Counted from the first letter of the stretch, positions 14,085 to 23,336 are shown. The stretch: 36,755 bases of DNA from an uncultured Eubacteriales bacterium (GCA_900545815.1 URAM01000022.1:1-36755), one strand, 5' to 3'. Notes: generated from the sequence alone by a model not told the origin. A program made the numbers and translations.

Positions 14085-15332
14085 TTAGGCTTGATCTGTG
14101 TTTGTCGCAGCAGTGTCTCCCCCCTCAGTCTGCTCCGGCTGAGCCGCATCCAGGGTATCTGCCAGGGAGTTGTCCTCCAGGTAGGTGTTCAGGTTGTACA
14201 GAAAGAGCACATCGGTGATCTCCTCGCCGGTGATGATGGAACTGGCGTTGTCGTAGTAATAACGGGGATCTACCAGGATGATCTTCTCATAGTACGGAGT
14301 CAGAAACTGAATGAAGCTATTGGCGTAGGAGTCCTTGAAGATCAACAGCCTTCTGCCGCTCTCGCTGGTGGTGCGGATGGTGATTTTGGGATGGTTGCCG
14401 CCGAAAAAGACGGTGTACTGATCCTTATCCTTCAGGCACTTCTCCACAAACAGCGACCGGCTCTTCTCCTGGGTGTCATCGTAGGTCACATAGAACTGGG
14501 TGTCGTCCTTCTGCGGCTCGTACACCGTGATGGTGTCCGTCACCTCATGACAGCCGCTCTTGGAGGCCAGCGTCCCCTCGAAGGTGTTGGAGACGGTGTG
14601 GGCTTTGTACTGCTTCCGCTCGTCCGTTTTGATGCCCAGCGACTGCGCTGCTGCCTGGAAGGCGTAATAGGCGCCCAGACTGGTCCAGTGATGGTCGGTG
14701 CGGTAGAACACTCCTTCCTCCTTGTGCTCGTTCAAGGCTTCGGACACAGAGATGACATCCATGCCCTTTGGCAGCTTCTTCTGCACCTTTTTCCAATCTT
14801 TCATCTGGTCGCGCACAGGTGCGTGCTTGGGCAGGTAATCCTTTAAGACCGTAACAGCGTTGGGCACCACCATCATGTGCATTTTCACATCGCTGTAGCG
14901 CTTATAAAAATTCTGAATCGCCTTGATATTTCGCTGGACGGAATCCTTGTCCGGCACAGTTGGTTTTTCCATGAGATAATCGTTCTTGCACAGATAGACG
15001 CCGCTGCGCTCCTTCTGTCCCATCAGCCGATGCTCCTGGAAATCCAGAGCCGTCCACCAATCCCGACCGGCAAACTGGTCAGCCAGATAATTTTCCAGAT
15101 CTCGGAACAGCGAGCCGTCCTTGACTCCTTCCCAAGTGACCTGGGGCTTCTGAGCCAACATTCGGTTCTCATTTTCAGAAAATTTCTTATCCTTCCCTGT
15201 CAGGTTCCCGATGGCCGCAGCCAGGATGGCCACAGCCAGAAGGACGCCCAGCAGGCGGCAGACTTTCTTTCGCTCCAGCACTGCCCGTTCCCGACGGGTC
15301 AGGCGTTTCTGGGGATTTTTTTCGTTTTTCAT
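14085..15332 (-). CDS. DHHW family protein, AlgJ/DltD-like partner of MBOAT
   Basis: This 415-residue membrane-anchored protein has a basic cytosolic head (1-25), one membrane segment (about 27-43) and an extracellular SGNH-like domain. It opens with the conserved SENENRMLAQKP box (52-63), carries the naming motif TDHHW (212-216) followed by TSLGAYYAF, and has a late RLLIFKDSYANSF block that corresponds to the Ser-containing segment of AlgX/AlgJ-type acetyltransferases. From family knowledge it would pass an acyl group, delivered through the MBOAT protein, onto a surface polymer. It is the last gene of the operon, 15 bases after the MBOAT gene. The acceptor polymer is unknown. The final 25 residues are Thr/Glu/Ala-rich. 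Confidence 0.88.
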   Translation of the reverse strand: MKNEKNPQKRLTRRERAVLERKKVCRLLGVLLAVAILAAAIGNLTGKDKKFSENENRMLAQKPQVTWEGVKDGSLFRDLENYLADQFAGRDWWTALDFQEHRLMGQKERSGVYLCKNDYLMEKPTVPDKDSVQRNIKAIQNFYKRYSDVKMHMMVVPNAVTVLKDYLPKHAPVRDQMKDWKKVQKKLPKGMDVISVSEALNEHKEEGVFYRTDHHWTSLGAYYAFQAAAQSLGIKTDERKQYKAHTVSNTFEGTLASKSGCHEVTDTITVYEPQKDDTQFYVTYDDTQEKSRSLFVEKCLKDKDQYTVFFGGNHPKITIRTTSESGRRLLIFKDSYANSFIQFLTPYYEKIILVDPRYYYDNASSIITGEEITDVLFLYNLNTYLEDNSLADTLDAAQPEQTEGGDTAATNTDQA

Positions 15333-15347
15333 CCTCGGCTCACCCCC

Positions 15348-16754
15348 TTAGAACTGGAAATAGAGGAAGGTACTATAGGTGGCACTGATCATGCTGGCCA
15401 CGCAGGACACCAACAGCAGGCCATACACTGCCACGCTGACCGCCTTAGTGCCCACGCCTTTGCCGCCGGCAAAGTTCGCCCCCACCAGCTTAGGCCACGG
15501 TGTGCAGCCGATGATGGCGATGAGCAGCAGCGGCCAGTTGGCGCCCAAGTAGTACAGGGCGGTGCCGTCCACAAATCCGGCGGCAGAGTGGAACATCTGC
15601 CCAATCCAGTGGAGGGCGCTGCCCAGAGATGGCGCAGCAAAAAAGACCCAGCCGAAGTTGACGATGAGCATGGTCACCAGCCAATTCACCCAATCGGGTA
15701 TCTTTTCCCGCAGGCTGCGCAGGGGGAACTTCTCCAACACCTGCGCCAAGCCATGCAGCAGCCCCCAGAACACGAATGTCCAGGCCGCTCCGTGCCAGAT
15801 ACCGGTCAGCAGCCAGACAATGAGCAGGTTGCGCAAAATTTTCGTGGTGCGCACTCGGCTTCCCCCCAGGGGGAAATACACATAATCTCGGAACCACTTG
15901 CCCAAGGAGATGTGCCACCGCCGCCAGAACTCGGTAATGCTTTTGGACAGATAGGGATAGTCGAAGTTTTTGTCGATGTCAAAGCCGAACATCCGTCCCA
16001 GGCCAATGGCCATGTCAGAGTAGCCGCTGAAATCGAAGTAGAGCTGCAAGGTATAGCCAATGGCGCCCAACCAGGCAGTAACCACAGACATGGTGCCGGA
16101 CTGGCCGGAAATACTCGCATAGAGAACGCCTAAGTTGTCCGCAATGAGCACCTTTTTGAACAGGCCGGTCAGGAACAGCGTTGCCCCGTCACAGATCTGG
16201 TCCAAGGACACCGTTCGCTCCCGCAGCTGCGCTTCCATGTCTTTGTAGGCCACGATGGGGCCGGAAACCAGCTTGGGAAAGAAGGTGACATAGGTGGCAA
16301 AGAGGACAAAGTTCCGCTGGACAGGCACATTCTGCCGGTACACATCAAAAACGTAGCTGAGCACCTGGAAGGTATAAAAGGAAATCCCCACCGGCAGCGC
16401 CACCTTGGCGGCAGTCAGGGCAACGCCAGGGATGTGGTTGAGGTTTTCCACCAAAAATCCGCTGTATTTGAAGAAGCCCAGCAGGAACAGGTTCATGACC
16501 ACCACGGCGATCATGACCCACTTGGCCGCTTTGGGCTTCCCCCGCTGATGCAGGTCGTCCAATTCCAGGCCAGCGCAGTAGTTGAACACCACGCTGAAGA
16601 GCATGAGCACCAGGTACTGCGGCGTCTCCCAGGCGTAAAAGATCAGACTGCACAGGATGAGCACCGGATTTTTCAGGGGCTTGGGGACGAGATAATAGAG
16701 CACCAAGGTCATGGGCAGGAACACGAAAAGGAACATCAAACTGCTGAATACCAT
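15348..16754 (-). CDS. MBOAT family membrane O-acyltransferase (AlgI/DltB-like)
   Basis: This 468-residue polytopic protein moves an activated acyl group, usually acetyl, across the membrane for O-acylation of a cell-surface polymer. It shows the MBOAT landmarks: YLVPKPLKNPVLILCSLIFY at the N-terminus, LPVGISFYTFQVLSYV, YFDFSGYSDMAIGLGRMFG, ITEFWRRWHISLGKWFRDYVY, and the active-site His321 in GIWHGAAWTFVFWG. Ten or more membrane segments are visible. The order with DHHW downstream and SGNH plus DUF4358 upstream is common in Clostridia and marks an AlgI-type rather than a DltB-type unit (no dltA or dltC here). Confidence 0.95.
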   Translation of the reverse strand: MVFSSLMFLFVFLPMTLVLYYLVPKPLKNPVLILCSLIFYAWETPQYLVLMLFSVVFNYCAGLELDDLHQRGKPKAAKWVMIAVVVMNLFLLGFFKYSGFLVENLNHIPGVALTAAKVALPVGISFYTFQVLSYVFDVYRQNVPVQRNFVLFATYVTFFPKLVSGPIVAYKDMEAQLRERTVSLDQICDGATLFLTGLFKKVLIADNLGVLYASISGQSGTMSVVTAWLGAIGYTLQLYFDFSGYSDMAIGLGRMFGFDIDKNFDYPYLSKSITEFWRRWHISLGKWFRDYVYFPLGGSRVRTTKILRNLLIVWLLTGIWHGAAWTFVFWGLLHGLAQVLEKFPLRSLREKIPDWVNWLVTMLIVNFGWVFFAAPSLGSALHWIGQMFHSAAGFVDGTALYYLGANWPLLLIAIIGCTPWPKLVGANFAGGKGVGTKAVSVAVYGLLLVSCVASMISATYSTFLYFQF

Positions 16755-16766
16755 GCTCTCCCCTCC

Positions 16767-17258
16767 TTACAACGCCTGCAAAAAGGCGCTCTGCGCCTTT
16801 GCCGCCTGCTCATTTACCACGAAAAGGATATAGTTCCCCTCCACATCTACGACACTCTTTTCCAGCAGGGCGTACTGCTCCACCCCGTACCCTTCAAAGC
16901 TGTTCTTCTGGGTTTCCAAGCGGGCGTCAATAGCAGCCTTCACAGTCTCCTGCTGACTTACGTCCTTGAGCTGGACGATGAGCAATTCTTCTGCATCCAT
17001 ATTGGTGACAGGGTAGTACAGGGTGATCCCCTCATAATCCGCCGGATTCAGCCCATACAGCCGCTTGATCATCTGGGCATCGGATTCCTGCATGGCTTTG
17101 GTGTCCAAGGTTTTGGTCACCGCTGCTGTCACGTCCTTTAGTTTTGCGTCACTGATGCGATCCTCTCCCTGGAGCCGACAGAGGTAGCACCCCATCAGCA
17201 CCACGGATACGATCATCACCACCGGCACCAGCCAGCGCCGAAGTTTTCCTTGTTCCAT
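16767..17258 (-). CDS. DUF4358 domain membrane-anchored protein
   Basis: The product has 163 residues from the ATG at 17258, which is preceded by GGGAGAAAGGG. A single membrane segment (about 8-27, LVPVVMIVSVVLMGCYLCRL) is followed by an extracellular domain of about 130 residues with YGLNPADYEGITLYYPVTNM and a C-terminal VVDVEGNYILFVVNE strand, typical of DUF4358. These proteins regularly accompany SGNH and MBOAT genes in Clostridia. A role as accessory subunit of the acylation complex is inferred, not known. The longer frame upstream overlaps the SGNH gene and lacks a ribosome binding site. Confidence 0.85.
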   Translation of the reverse strand: MEQGKLRRWLVPVVMIVSVVLMGCYLCRLQGEDRISDAKLKDVTAAVTKTLDTKAMQESDAQMIKRLYGLNPADYEGITLYYPVTNMDAEELLIVQLKDVSQQETVKAAIDARLETQKNSFEGYGVEQYALLEKSVVDVEGNYILFVVNEQAAKAQSAFLQAL

Positions 17259-17281
17259 GTTTTTCCCTTTCTCCCACTTGG

Positions 17282-18073
17282 TCAGCCATATTGCCGCATG
17301 GCTCGGATCATATTCGCACCCCAATGGGCATAAAACTCCTGCCGCACATGGATGCCGTCATACTGCCATAGGTCAGCGTACTGCTCACAGATCTCCGTGT
17401 TGTCCACATAAGGGTACTCCTTCTCTGCGCAAAACGCCTTGATGGCCACGTTGAAATCAGGAATCTGCCGCCACAGCTTGGAGCGCTCAAAAGCCGGATC
17501 CCGAGCGGGCAGGATGGAACTAATATAAACGGTGGTGTTGGGCAGCTCTTTGTGGAGCTTCTGTATCACCTGATCCAGCGCCGTGATATACTCCTCTTTG
17601 GTTTTCCAATATCCAATGCTGATGTCATTCAGTCCGTAGCACAGGAACAGCTGAGGGGGATTGAGCGCCTTCAAGGTGCCCATCTGACCTTCGATATCGG
17701 CGATGGTAGCGCCGCCGGTGGCCAAAACCCGACTGTGATCCAAGAACTTGAAGTAATAGAAGCCTACTGCACGGGAGTCCCCCATAATGACCACATCCTT
17801 GAGCTGATCCCAAACCGAGGATTCATCCACCTGGCCAGTTTGGATCTGCTCCTGTTGGTGCTCCCGCTCCCGCTCCTGGAGGATCGTCTCCACCTCGGTC
17901 ACATCCTGCTTCTCCAGCTTCTTCAGGTAGCTCACCCCTTCTGCTGTCTCCTGCGCCGCAGCAGCGGCCGCATTCCCTTGGAGAATGCCAAGCCCCGTGG
18001 CCAAGGCCCAGGTGACGAGACAGAGAATGAGGAGCATCAGCCCCATCAGCGTATATTTTTGCATTTTTGACAT
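17282..18073 (-). CDS. Membrane-anchored SGNH/GDSL-type hydrolase
   Basis: The 263-residue protein starts at 18073, where AGGAG lies seven bases before the ATG; ATGs further upstream are too close to it or have none. It has one membrane segment (about 9-30), a charged coiled stretch (50-80, rich in Glu and Gln) and an SGNH domain. Ser100 is in VVIMGDSRAVG, Gly-x-Asn is in YGLNDIS (Asn149), and the Asp239/His242 pair is in DGIHV. The catalytic set is complete, so it should be an active esterase or acyltransferase outside the membrane. As first gene of the operon it probably edits or transfers the same acyl groups handled by the MBOAT/DHHW pair. Confidence 0.9.
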   Translation of the reverse strand: MSKMQKYTLMGLMLLILCLVTWALATGLGILQGNAAAAAAQETAEGVSYLKKLEKQDVTEVETILQEREREHQQEQIQTGQVDESSVWDQLKDVVIMGDSRAVGFYYFKFLDHSRVLATGGATIADIEGQMGTLKALNPPQLFLCYGLNDISIGYWKTKEEYITALDQVIQKLHKELPNTTVYISSILPARDPAFERSKLWRQIPDFNVAIKAFCAEKEYPYVDNTEICEQYADLWQYDGIHVRQEFYAHWGANMIRAMRQYG

Positions 18074-18138
18074 AACCATTCTCCTATCTATTTCCCGTGT
18101 CATGACTACACCACAGCATAATCAACGCTCTGCTACAA

Positions 18139-18167
18139 ATTGTACCCTATTCCCGCCCTTCTGTCCA
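18139..18167 (-). promoter_or_regulatory. Promoter of the acylation operon
   Basis: TGGACA (18167-18162) and TACAAT (18144-18139) are 17 bases apart, about 65 bases before the SGNH start. Confidence 0.7.
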
Positions 18168-18287
18168 TCCAAAACACAGGTATCTATCAGAAAAACACGA
18201 CTGAATTTTTGGTTCATTGTGACCAACACATCAGCATTTCGCCCGATTCTCTGTTACACTTTTTAATTTTTTTTCATCATTTGACCC

Positions 18288-18316
18288 TTGACACCATGAC
18301 CCTGTTTTTTTATGAT
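18288..18316 (+). promoter_or_regulatory. Promoter of the HD-domain gene
   Basis: TTGACA (18288-18293) and TATGAT (18311-18316) are 17 bases apart. A second -10-like TATAAT lies at 18328-18333 without a good -35. The 316-base gap between the divergent SGNH and HD genes otherwise shows only A/T-rich sequence. Confidence 0.8.
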
Positions 18317-18389
18317 AGCTTTACTTTTATAATGCCCTGTATTTTTGCAGGATGACATTTCGCAATCCTCTCAAAATGGAGACTTTTCT

Positions 18390-18884
18390 ATGTATCACAG
18401 CACGCTCTCCCCTCAAGAGCGGTTCCTTCTCCGCTCCCTCATCGCCAACCTGGAGGAAAACGGCCGTCTGGCTCAGACTCGAACCGCCACCCAGCACGGC
18501 TCCACCACGGTGTTCGCCCACTGTGTCAAGGTGGCCTGCTTCAGCCTCTTTCTGGCCAACAAGCTCCATCTGACCGTAGATGTCCGCGCTCTCCTTCGCG
18601 GTGCGCTCCTGCACGACTACTTTCTGTACGACTGGCACGAGAAGAATGCCGGACACCGGTTCCACGGGTTTACCCACCCAGGTACGGCACTAAAAAACGC
18701 CCAGGAGGATTTTAGGCTCACTCCCGTAGAACAAAACATCATCGCCCGCCATATGTTCCCTCTCTGTCCCATCCCCCCTCGCTGCCGAGAAGCGTGGCTG
18801 GTGTGCGTGGCAGACAAATACTGCGCTCTGTTGGAGACGGTGGCGCCGCTGCTGAAACCCTTCCTCTCCCGTGCACGCTCCTGA
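18390..18884 (+). CDS. HD-domain phosphohydrolase-like protein
   Basis: This 164-residue cytosolic protein carries a full set of HD metal ligands: His44 in FAHCVKVA, His75-Asp76 in LLHDYFLYDW, His92 in RFHGFTHPG, His121 in IIARHMFPL and Asp142 in VADKYC. It is therefore likely a metal-dependent phosphatase or phosphodiesterase on a nucleotide-like substrate; the substrate cannot be told. I chose the ATG at 18390, with GGAG upstream, over one at 18345 that has no ribosome binding site. It has its own promoter and terminator and so stands alone. Confidence 0.85.
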   Translation: MYHSTLSPQERFLLRSLIANLEENGRLAQTRTATQHGSTTVFAHCVKVACFSLFLANKLHLTVDVRALLRGALLHDYFLYDWHEKNAGHRFHGFTHPGTALKNAQEDFRLTPVEQNIIARHMFPLCPIPPRCREAWLVCVADKYCALLETVAPLLKPFLSRARS

Positions 18885-18892
18885 CCTTCCCC

Positions 18893-18923
18893 AAAACCCT
18901 TGCCTTCCGGCAAGGGTTTTTTT
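18893..18923 (+). terminator. Terminator of the HD-domain gene
   Basis: A perfect 12-bp stem (18893-18904 with 18909-18920), loop TTCC, continues into a T run on the plus strand. Confidence 0.92.
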
Positions 18924-19043
18924 CTGGTTTCGGTATAAGCAGCGGCAGGTTGGCAGATGATTGGGGATGACGACCCCCTGCATTCGGCATGATCCCCCGT
19001 TTGTTCCTTTCCTATCTCCCCTCTTTTTTTCCTTTTTTCAGTG

Positions 19044-19052
19044 TGGTAAAAT
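19044..19052 (+). promoter_or_regulatory. Possible extended -10 promoter of the PLD gene
   Basis: TG-G-TAAAAT at 19044-19052 fits an extended -10 box 35 bases before the start. Only a T-rich stretch lies at the -35 position, so support is weak. Confidence 0.35.
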
Positions 19053-19086
19053 ACAGTTGTTTTGTGTACTGCTTGGAGGGATGGAA

Positions 19087-20493
19087 ATGAAAAAAAGGAT
19101 CCTGGCGCTGCTGCTCCTCTTGCTCTGTTACCTGCTCGTTGGCAGCATCGCCCCCTACACCAATCAGCCCAGCCCCTCTGCCCAGACCCAGGACAGTTTT
19201 CAGGCTTCGGACTGCTACGGAGTGAGCACCGGCAGCGACCGTGCCGCCATCATTGATGACAACCAGGCCGCCTTGGAGCTGCGACTACAGATGATCGCCC
19301 ACGCCCAAGAACAGCTCATTTTGTCCACCTTCGACTTCCGCTCCGACCAAGCGGGCACCGACCTGCTGGCCGCCCTGCTGGACGCAGGGGAACGGGGGGT
19401 GCAAGTGCGCCTGCTGGTGGACGGGTTCAGTGCCTTCCTGCGCATGGAGCGCAACCCGCTGTTCTACGCCCTGTCCAGTCACCCCAACATCGAAATTCGG
19501 GTATACAACCCCATCCAGCTCTGGAAGCCCTGGAATCTCATGGGACGGCTCCACGACAAGTACCTCATCGCTGACCACACCGCCTACCTATTGGGGGGAC
19601 GCAACTGCTTCAACTCCTTCTTAGGCAGCTACGGCGGAGGGCAGAACCGAGATCGGGATGTGTTGGTGTATAACGCAGGGAATGTTTCGGACAGTTCCCT
19701 ATATCAGGTGGAGGACTACTACCGCAGCATCTCCGCCTTAGACTGCTGCAGGCTGTTCCACGATGACGAAGATCTGGCAGCGCGTTCCTCCGTCCAGGAG
19801 GCACAGGAAACGCTGCACCAGCGGCTGGCAGAGCTGAAAGCCCTCTATCCCGCCTGCTATGCCGCCCCATGCGACTACCGCACCGCCACCCTGCCCACCC
19901 GTAAGATCACCCTGCTGTCCAACCCCACTCAGGTGGCGGTCAAGGAGCCGGTGCTGTTCTATGAGCTGATGGAGCTGTGCAAGAGCGCCAAGAAACAGGT
20001 CATCCTTCACACCCCCTATGTCATTGCCAACGACTGGATGACGAAGCAGCTGGGAAAGATCGGCTCCAAAGGGCAGATCCTGCTCAACTCTGCCGCCACC
20101 AACGGCAACCCCTTCGCCTCCAGCGACTACGTCCGGCACAAGCAGGAACTGGTGGACACAGGGCTGGAGATCCACGAGTATATCGGCAAGATCTCCTACC
20201 ACGGCAAGAGCATCGCCATTGATGACCGCCTGGCCATTGTTGGTTCCTTCAATATGGATATGCGCAGCACCTATCTGGACACGGAACTGATGCTGGTCAT
20301 AGACAGTCCAGAGGTCACCCAAGCGCTGAAAGCCTCCATGGACGCCCTGGATGCGCAGGCTGCCGTGGTGGCCGATGCAGAGCACTACCGTTCCCTTCCC
20401 AACGGGATGGCGGAGCCTAGCCTGTCCACAGGCAAACAGGTGGTGCAGTTTTTCACCGGCTGGGCGTTGGAGCTGGGACGATTCTTGCTTTGA
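19087..20493 (+). CDS. Membrane-anchored phospholipase D / cardiolipin synthase-like protein
   Basis: The 468-residue protein has an N-terminal signal anchor (about 4-22, Leu-rich) and two PLD half-sites. The first is H156-x-K158-x4-D163 in RLHDKYLIADHTAYLLGG, the second H372-x-K374-x4-D379 in YHGKSIAIDDRLAIVGSFN. Both are complete, so it should be active in phosphatidyl transfer or hydrolysis. Standard bacterial cardiolipin synthases have two N-terminal membrane segments; here there is one, and the active domain probably lies outside the membrane. The start at 19087 is chosen because GGAGG is seven bases upstream; the ATG at 19081 is too close. It has its own terminator. Confidence 0.85.
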   Translation: MKKRILALLLLLLCYLLVGSIAPYTNQPSPSAQTQDSFQASDCYGVSTGSDRAAIIDDNQAALELRLQMIAHAQEQLILSTFDFRSDQAGTDLLAALLDAGERGVQVRLLVDGFSAFLRMERNPLFYALSSHPNIEIRVYNPIQLWKPWNLMGRLHDKYLIADHTAYLLGGRNCFNSFLGSYGGGQNRDRDVLVYNAGNVSDSSLYQVEDYYRSISALDCCRLFHDDEDLAARSSVQEAQETLHQRLAELKALYPACYAAPCDYRTATLPTRKITLLSNPTQVAVKEPVLFYELMELCKSAKKQVILHTPYVIANDWMTKQLGKIGSKGQILLNSAATNGNPFASSDYVRHKQELVDTGLEIHEYIGKISYHGKSIAIDDRLAIVGSFNMDMRSTYLDTELMLVIDSPEVTQALKASMDALDAQAAVVADAEHYRSLPNGMAEPSLSTGKQVVQFFTGWALELGRFLL

Positions 20494-20508
20494 CCCTGCG
20501 CATGAAAA

Positions 20509-20559
20509 ATAGCCTGAGCAGATCGGCATTTGCTGACCTGCTCAGGCTATCTCCTTTTT
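20509..20559 (+). terminator. Terminator of the PLD gene
   Basis: A 13-bp stem (20509-20521 with 20538-20550, ATAGCCTGAGCAG arm) and a 16-base loop are followed by CTCCTTTTTC. The remaining bases before the next gene hold only a possible promoter. Confidence 0.85.
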
Positions 20560-20689
20560 CATGTGCCCTGACCGGTGCCTTTCTGGCTGCCGCCCGCCAG
20601 CTTTTGCGATCCATGTGCGTGGGAGATGGCTTGAACGAAATTGTCGGGCAGAAAGAGCGGACAAGTCCCTTTTCGCAGTGGACATTGTG

Positions 20690-20698
20690 TGATAAAAT
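20690..20698 (+). promoter_or_regulatory. Possible extended -10 promoter of the LuxR-type regulator
   Basis: TG-A-TAAAAT at 20690-20698 fits an extended -10 box 43 bases before the start. No good -35 is visible. Confidence 0.35.
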
Positions 20699-20740
20699 AA
20701 CTGCAATCAGGAAGCGCTTTTAAAGACGAGGACAAGACAC

Positions 20741-23233
20741 ATGGCGAAACGAAAACAGAATTTAACCGGTCTCTATATCTCCCCCCGCCTTCGGGACAGC
20801 TTGGCTCCCATCGGGCGCTGTGCCCTGACCACAGTGGTGGCGCCTATGGGCTACGGGAAGACCACAGCCATCAACTGGTATCTGGCAGAGCAGGCCAAGG
20901 GGGACGCAGCAGTGCAGACCATTCGGGTGAGCATTTATTCCGACAACCTGTCGGTCTTTTGGAAAAGCGTCCAAAAAGCCTTTGCCTTTGCCGGTCTGTC
21001 CTTTCTGGAACAGTACCCTTGTCCCGACGACACCGCCAGCGCCAGTCTGCTGGTGGACGACCTCTGTCTCACCCTGACCGGTTCCGTCACATACTACCTC
21101 TTTATCGACGACTTCCACCTGATGACCGATGGGCGCATCGTGGACTTCTTCTGTATCCTGGCCAACCGCCTGCCGGAAAACGTTCATGTCATCGTGGCCA
21201 GCCGAGACCGGTTCCTCCCCCGCGGCGAGGTGGTGCGTTTGGGTGGGAAGCTCCATCAGATCACCGCAGAGCACCTGCGTCTGAACCATCGGGAACTGGC
21301 CACTTATGCACACCGCTGTGGAATTCCCTTGCAGGAAGCGGACATCGCCGCCCTGCTCCACTCCAGTGAAGGGTGGTTCTCTGCGGTCTATTTGAACCTG
21401 TGCTTTTTGGCGGAGCAGGGAACGCTGCCAGATAAGCAATCGGACATTTATGAGATGTTCTTCAACGCCCTCATCGACCCGCTCCCTCCCCAACGGCAGG
21501 AGTTTTTGGCGGTCATGGGGTTGGCCGATGAGTTTTCCGCCGAGATGGCACGGTTCATCACAGAAGACCCAGAGACTGACCAGATTCTAGCCGCTTTGAC
21601 CGAGCAAAACGCCTTTGTGACCCGTCTGTCCGACGGCGTGACCTTCCGGTTCCACCACATGATGAAGGCTTGTGCGGAGCAGGCGTTTGCTCAGCTGGAA
21701 CCGGCCAAGCAGAACGCTTACCGCAGCCGTTACGGCGATTGGTACCAAGCCCACCAGCAATATCTGCACGCCCTGGACGCCTATCAGGCGTGCGGCAACT
21801 ATGACGCCCTCCAGGTCATCCAGGCGGATGCTGGGATCCTTTTGGCTGCGCTGAAGCCGGAGACGGTGCTGGCGTTTTTGGAGCGTTGTCCGGAAGCGGT
21901 GCTGAAAGAACATCCGCTGACCATTCTGGTGCTCATGCGCCGGATGTTCACCTGGCGGCAGATCCCCAAGATGATGGCTCTGAAAGGGCTGCTGGAGGAC
22001 GCCATCCGCACCCATCCGGAGTGGCCGGAGGAGGAACGGGGCAACCTGCTGGGAGAACGGGACTTGATCCTGAGCTTCCTGATGTACAACGACATCACCG
22101 AGATGAGCCGTCTCCACCGCAGCGCCAGCGCACAGATGTCCCGCCCTGCGGTGAGCATCCGCAACGAGGGGAGCTGGACTTTCGGCTCGCCGTCTGTGCT
22201 GATGATGTTCCATCGGACGCCGGGGACGCTGGAGAAAGAGCTGGCAGAGATGAACGACTGTATGCCCCACTACTACAAGCTGACCCAGGGGCACGGTCAG
22301 GGGGCAGAGCTGGTGATGAGCGGCGAAGCGGCCTTTTTGCAGGGGCGTTTTGCAGACACCAGCATCCTGTTGGAACGTGCCTACGCCCGCATTGCCGAAA
22401 ACGGTCAGGAGAACATCGCCCTCTGCTGCGACTTTTTGGAGCGGCGGCTCTCCCTCTGTGCGGACACCCAGGAGCGGTATTCTTTTGCGCAAAAGCGGAA
22501 AGAGCTGATGCAGAGCCATAACACCATGTGGCTGCACATCTTTGAGAGCATCTGCGCCTACTATTCCGCCCTGGTGGGACAGCCGGAGCAGGTGCCTGCC
22601 CTGTTCCGGACGCATCAGCTGGCTGCCGTCAACTTCCTGGCGCCCTGCCGTCCCATGATGGAACTGATCGAAAATCAGGTATATTTGGCACAGGGCGCCT
22701 ACGCCAAGATCATCGGCCGGAGCGAAGGGCTGCTGCACCTGTGCCAGGGGATGCACTATGCGCTGGCGGAACTGCACATCCGCATCCAGACCGCTGCTGC
22801 CTACGCCATGCTGGACAAGGGGACAGAGGCAAAGCCACTGTTGGCGCAGGCGTTGCAGGCGGCAGGAGCGGACGGATTTTTCCTCCCCTTTGTGGAAAAC
22901 TACCGCTATCTGCACGACCTGCTGTCCACCCTGCCCCAGACGGAACAGGTAACCCAGATCATCGCTTTGGGCGAAGCCTATGAAGCCCGCTGCGCCCAGC
23001 TGCGGGCGCAGGGCGCTCGCCCTGCTGCGTTGGGAGAGCTGACCCGTCGGGAGATGGAGATCACCCAGCTGATGGCACAGCATCTGACCAATAAGGAGAT
23101 CGCCCAGCAGCTGTTTTTGTCGGAGGGGACGGTCAAGCAGTATATGAATCAGATCTATTCCAAGCTGCAAATCACGGGCGACACCCGCACCAAGCGCAGA
23201 CGGCTGCTGGATCTGGTGGAGCAGAAACCCTAA
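20741..23233 (+). CDS. Large ATP-binding LuxR-family transcriptional regulator (MalT/LAL type)
   Basis: The 830-residue protein is a STAND-type signal-responsive activator. An N-terminal ATPase domain holds Walker A APMGYGKTT (34-42) and Walker B YYLFIDDFH (about 118-126), with a sensor-like VIVASRDRF. A long helical middle (about 330-750), with TPR-like pairs such as RYGDWYQAHQQYLHALDAY, would bind the inducer. A C-terminal LuxR helix-turn-helix from about residue 765 reads LTRREMEITQLMAQHLTNKE, then SEGTVKQYMNQIYSKLQI. Family members oligomerise on inducer and ATP binding and activate nearby promoters. It is flanked by the PLD gene and the lipoprotein cluster; the latter is a plausible target, but that is inference. 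AAAGACGAGG upstream gives a modest ribosome binding site. Confidence 0.9.
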   Translation: MAKRKQNLTGLYISPRLRDSLAPIGRCALTTVVAPMGYGKTTAINWYLAEQAKGDAAVQTIRVSIYSDNLSVFWKSVQKAFAFAGLSFLEQYPCPDDTASASLLVDDLCLTLTGSVTYYLFIDDFHLMTDGRIVDFFCILANRLPENVHVIVASRDRFLPRGEVVRLGGKLHQITAEHLRLNHRELATYAHRCGIPLQEADIAALLHSSEGWFSAVYLNLCFLAEQGTLPDKQSDIYEMFFNALIDPLPPQRQEFLAVMGLADEFSAEMARFITEDPETDQILAALTEQNAFVTRLSDGVTFRFHHMMKACAEQAFAQLEPAKQNAYRSRYGDWYQAHQQYLHALDAYQACGNYDALQVIQADAGILLAALKPETVLAFLERCPEAVLKEHPLTILVLMRRMFTWRQIPKMMALKGLLEDAIRTHPEWPEEERGNLLGERDLILSFLMYNDITEMSRLHRSASAQMSRPAVSIRNEGSWTFGSPSVLMMFHRTPGTLEKELAEMNDCMPHYYKLTQGHGQGAELVMSGEAAFLQGRFADTSILLERAYARIAENGQENIALCCDFLERRLSLCADTQERYSFAQKRKELMQSHNTMWLHIFESICAYYSALVGQPEQVPALFRTHQLAAVNFLAPCRPMMELIENQVYLAQGAYAKIIGRSEGLLHLCQGMHYALAELHIRIQTAAAYAMLDKGTEAKPLLAQALQAAGADGFFLPFVENYRYLHDLLSTLPQTEQVTQIIALGEAYEARCAQLRAQGARPAALGELTRREMEITQLMAQHLTNKEIAQQLFLSEGTVKQYMNQIYSKLQITGDTRTKRRRLLDLVEQKP

Positions 23234-23253
23234 CCTTTGGTTACTATCTTTCA

Positions 23254-23296
23254 AAAGAAATCCACCGTACACTACAGTTGTACGGTGGATTTCTTT
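23254..23296 (+). terminator. Terminator of the LuxR-type regulator
   Basis: A perfect 18-bp stem (23254-23271 with 23279-23296) has loop CTACAGT and ends in TTTCTTTC. It is the longest perfect stem in the window. Confidence 0.85.
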
Positions 23297-23336
23297 CTGC
23301 CAAACGCGGATTGCGGACAGAGAGGAGGAGGGACAG

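Noticed and set aside
18345..18389. Upstream ATG for the HD-domain gene
   Set aside because: It has no ribosome binding site, and the added residues are not part of the HD fold; the ATG at 18390 has GGAG upstream.
21587..23272. 561-codon open frame opposite the LuxR-type regulator
   Set aside because: It mirrors a full-length regulator with clear Walker and helix-turn-helix motifs; the antisense product shows no recognisable domain.
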